Shown here piece after piece: positions 62,624 through 64,000 of a stretch of 64,000 bases of DNA (its first letter is position 1; every line of letters starts with the position of its first letter). Source of the DNA: an uncultured Candidatus Melainabacteria bacterium (lineage in GTDB: Bacteria; Cyanobacteriota; Vampirovibrionia; Gastranaerophilales; Gastranaerophilaceae). The translations under genes were made by a program, and so were the position numbers. Where the stretch lies: positions 1 to 64,000 of the forward strand of contig CAKUZI010000010.1 of NCBI GenBank assembly GCA_934717855.1, given 5' to 3'. The notes below the pieces were generated by a model that was given only the letters and a program-made list of their open reading frames with translations, had not been told where the DNA came from and did not search any database.

Positions 62624-64000
62624 ATGAAAATAACATCTACCCCATTAAAAATTAATAGAATAGAAAATAATCAGTATAATTTAACAAACCAAACTTCTAC
62701 CCAAAATTCAGAAATAAATAATTATGAACTTCAAAAACTGTCAGGCTCTGAAATTCCTTTCGGAGCCATTTATGGCATAAAACAGAACAAAATTGATAAT
62801 ATAATTAATGAAAAAATAAAATTAACTCGAATAATAAGATCTTTGCAAGACGAAATAAAAAAATTAAATATAGACGAAATAAGTTCTGAACTATATAGAA
62901 GTAGAGTCCCAGAAATTAAATCTAAAAGTGCAAACCTTTTAAAAGAATGGTTTACAAAAAATCCTTTAGGGAAAAAAGAAGATGCTGTTGATGCAGTAAT
63001 GTTTAAGTTAAAAGATTATTTAAGAAATATAACTCTGTGGATACAGGAAGAAGCTCCTAAAATTAAAGACAAAAGAGTTGCACAAGATAAAAACAACTAT
63101 AATTTACTAAATAAGTTATATACAGCTGTCGCAAATGATGACATGAATTTAGACAATGTCTATAAAAAATATTATTCTGATTTAAACAAATTATCAACTC
63201 TAACAGAAGTAAAACATATCTATCCTAAATTAGAGATACCATCTTCTCCTGAAGAAGAAATTGCTAAAAAAATCGTAAACACATTTGACAAAAATTTTGT
63301 AGAAGATTTTTTTAACAAGATAGAAGATATTCCTGGCGAGGAAGCTGTTGATATTTTAACAAACGCTATAGAAGAAAAAATTGGTCTACTGTCTAAAGAC
63401 TCCAATATGGATAAAGACTTCTTAACTAAAAAACTTTTAACCAAAACTTATTTACAATTTTTTATAAAACCAAAAGTTTTAGGAGATACGATGGATTTTA
63501 GTACTTTCCCAACACAAGCTAAACCTATAAAAAATATTATTTCTCAAGACGAAAAAAAATTATTACAAATAGATTATGATGCATACGTCATAGATGTTTT
63601 AAAACAATTATATATTGATGGTAAAAAGTTATCTGAAATTAGTTACCAAGAAGGTGATACTGTTTTAAAGCCAAAAGCTTTCAGCAATTCTAAATATAAA
63701 TTTGAAAAACCGAATGAAAAAATAAAAGACATAATTCGAAAAGCATTAAAAATTAAACAATCTGAAAGAAATTATGAAAAATTTGACACAGAACAATTTC
63801 AAAATAGATTAAGATACTATGGAAATTCTGATATTGCGGGAAATGAAGAAATTTTAGAACGATTGATCGATTTTGATTCTTCACAATTTACTCCGGAAGA
63901 CAAAGAAGCGTTAATTCCATTTTTAAGAATTTTGGACGACATAAGTGATGGCAAAATTTCACAATCAGAAGGTATAAAATTAATAAATGAACAAAATCTC
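62624..64000 (+). CDS. Large lineage-specific protein, 3' end beyond the window
   Basis: Open for 459 codons with no stop up to base 64000, so truncated by the window. N-terminus MKITSTPLKINRIENNQYNL has the short lineage pattern. Content is mainly charged helices (KSANLLKEWFTKNPLGKKED, KKIVNTFDKNFVEDFF, IEEKIGLLSKDSNMDKDFL); no recognised domain in this part. A GGAGG lies 13 bases before ATG 62624, rather far. Confidence 0.65.
   Translation, partial: MKITSTPLKINRIENNQYNLTNQTSTQNSEINNYELQKLSGSEIPFGAIYGIKQNKIDNIINEKIKLTRIIRSLQDEIKKLNIDEISSELYRSRVPEIKSKSANLLKEWFTKNPLGKKEDAVDAVMFKLKDYLRNITLWIQEEAPKIKDKRVAQDKNNYNLLNKLYTAVANDDMNLDNVYKKYYSDLNKLSTLTEVKHIYPKLEIPSSPEEEIAKKIVNTFDKNFVEDFFNKIEDIPGEEAVDILTNAIEEKIGLLSKDSNMDKDFLTKKLLTKTYLQFFIKPKVLGDTMDFSTFPTQAKPIKNIISQDEKKLLQIDYDAYVIDVLKQLYIDGKKLSEISYQEGDTVLKPKAFSNSKYKFEKPNEKIKDIIRKALKIKQSERNYEKFDTEQFQNRLRYYGNSDIAGNEEILERLIDFDSSQFTPEDKEALIPFLRILDDISDGKISQSEGIKLINEQNL

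Noticed and set aside
1..64000. CRISPR array
   Set aside because: No series of regularly spaced short repeats was seen; the only tandem repeat is the 159-bp pair.

Overview
The window is AT-rich chromosomal DNA, almost certainly from a non-photosynthetic relative of cyanobacteria (Vampirovibrionia/Melainabacteria, probably the gut order Gastranaerophilales). The evidence is: an orphan OmpR-type regulator at 26776-27531 that reads like cyanobacterial RpaB along its whole length; pilin-like proteins with the lineage-typical GFTLAEVLxTLGIIGVVA leader; kdsB and a large AsmA/TamB-like protein, which imply an outer membrane with LPS; and strictly anaerobic metabolism (pyruvate:ferredoxin oxidoreductase, the hydrogenase maturase HydG, 2-hydroxyacyl-CoA-dehydratase-like proteins). 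This assignment is from protein recognition, not from a search.

Layout. 1-11.6 kb: 3' end of typA, an EamA transporter, a secreted three-repeat protein, AsmA-like protein, miaA, a membrane protein, a dehydratase-like protein, gcvPB and a sigma factor. 11.7-19.9 kb: universal stress protein, two sugar-ABC permeases, MFS exporter, a second dehydratase-like protein, rpsU, TPR protein and small lineage-specific proteins. 19.9-21.7 kb: a gene-poor, repeat-bearing stretch next to a pilin-like gene that has a broken poly-G leader and a GC-rich, NNC-codon-rich 3' end resembling a diversity-generating-retroelement target. 21.7-26.6 kb: TPR, HAD, DedA, an ADP-ribosyltransferase-like protein and a MntA/HepT toxin-antitoxin pair. 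26.6-35.4 kb: tRNA-His, RpaB-like regulator, kdsB-prmA-accA-accD operon, a matrixin protease, ybaB-recR and uvrB. 35.4-48.5 kb: CpaE/CpaF-like pair, OppF-like ATPase, smpB, a formyltransferase, a second pilin, hydG, mnmA and nifJ. 48.7-64 kb: RelA/SpoT-like, RlmD-like and radical-SAM-like proteins, tRNA-Leu, rplS-rbgA-rnhB, a TPR protein, mnmG, a tandem repeat abutting tRNA-Gln, a GNAT-like gene, a frameshifted PLP-aminotransferase-like gene and a large open-ended CDS.

How it works together. Housekeeping genes (translation, tRNA modification, DNA repair, lipid and LPS synthesis) are interleaved with lineage-specific, probably envelope-located or secreted proteins. Two themes run through the window. 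First, many genes have a sigma-70 promoter whose -10 box ends exactly six bases before the ATG, with no Shine-Dalgarno sequence, so their transcripts should be leaderless. Second, several otherwise unrelated proteins start with a short similar N-terminus (M-K/R-I..., then a small F-x-G motif). The most unusual locus is the pilin-like gene at 20416-21512, which combines a homopolymeric tract able to switch its reading frame, a candidate hypervariable C-terminus with a downstream hairpin, and a terminator in its own leader. No reverse transcriptase or template repeat is visible in the window, so the retroelement reading is a hypothesis.
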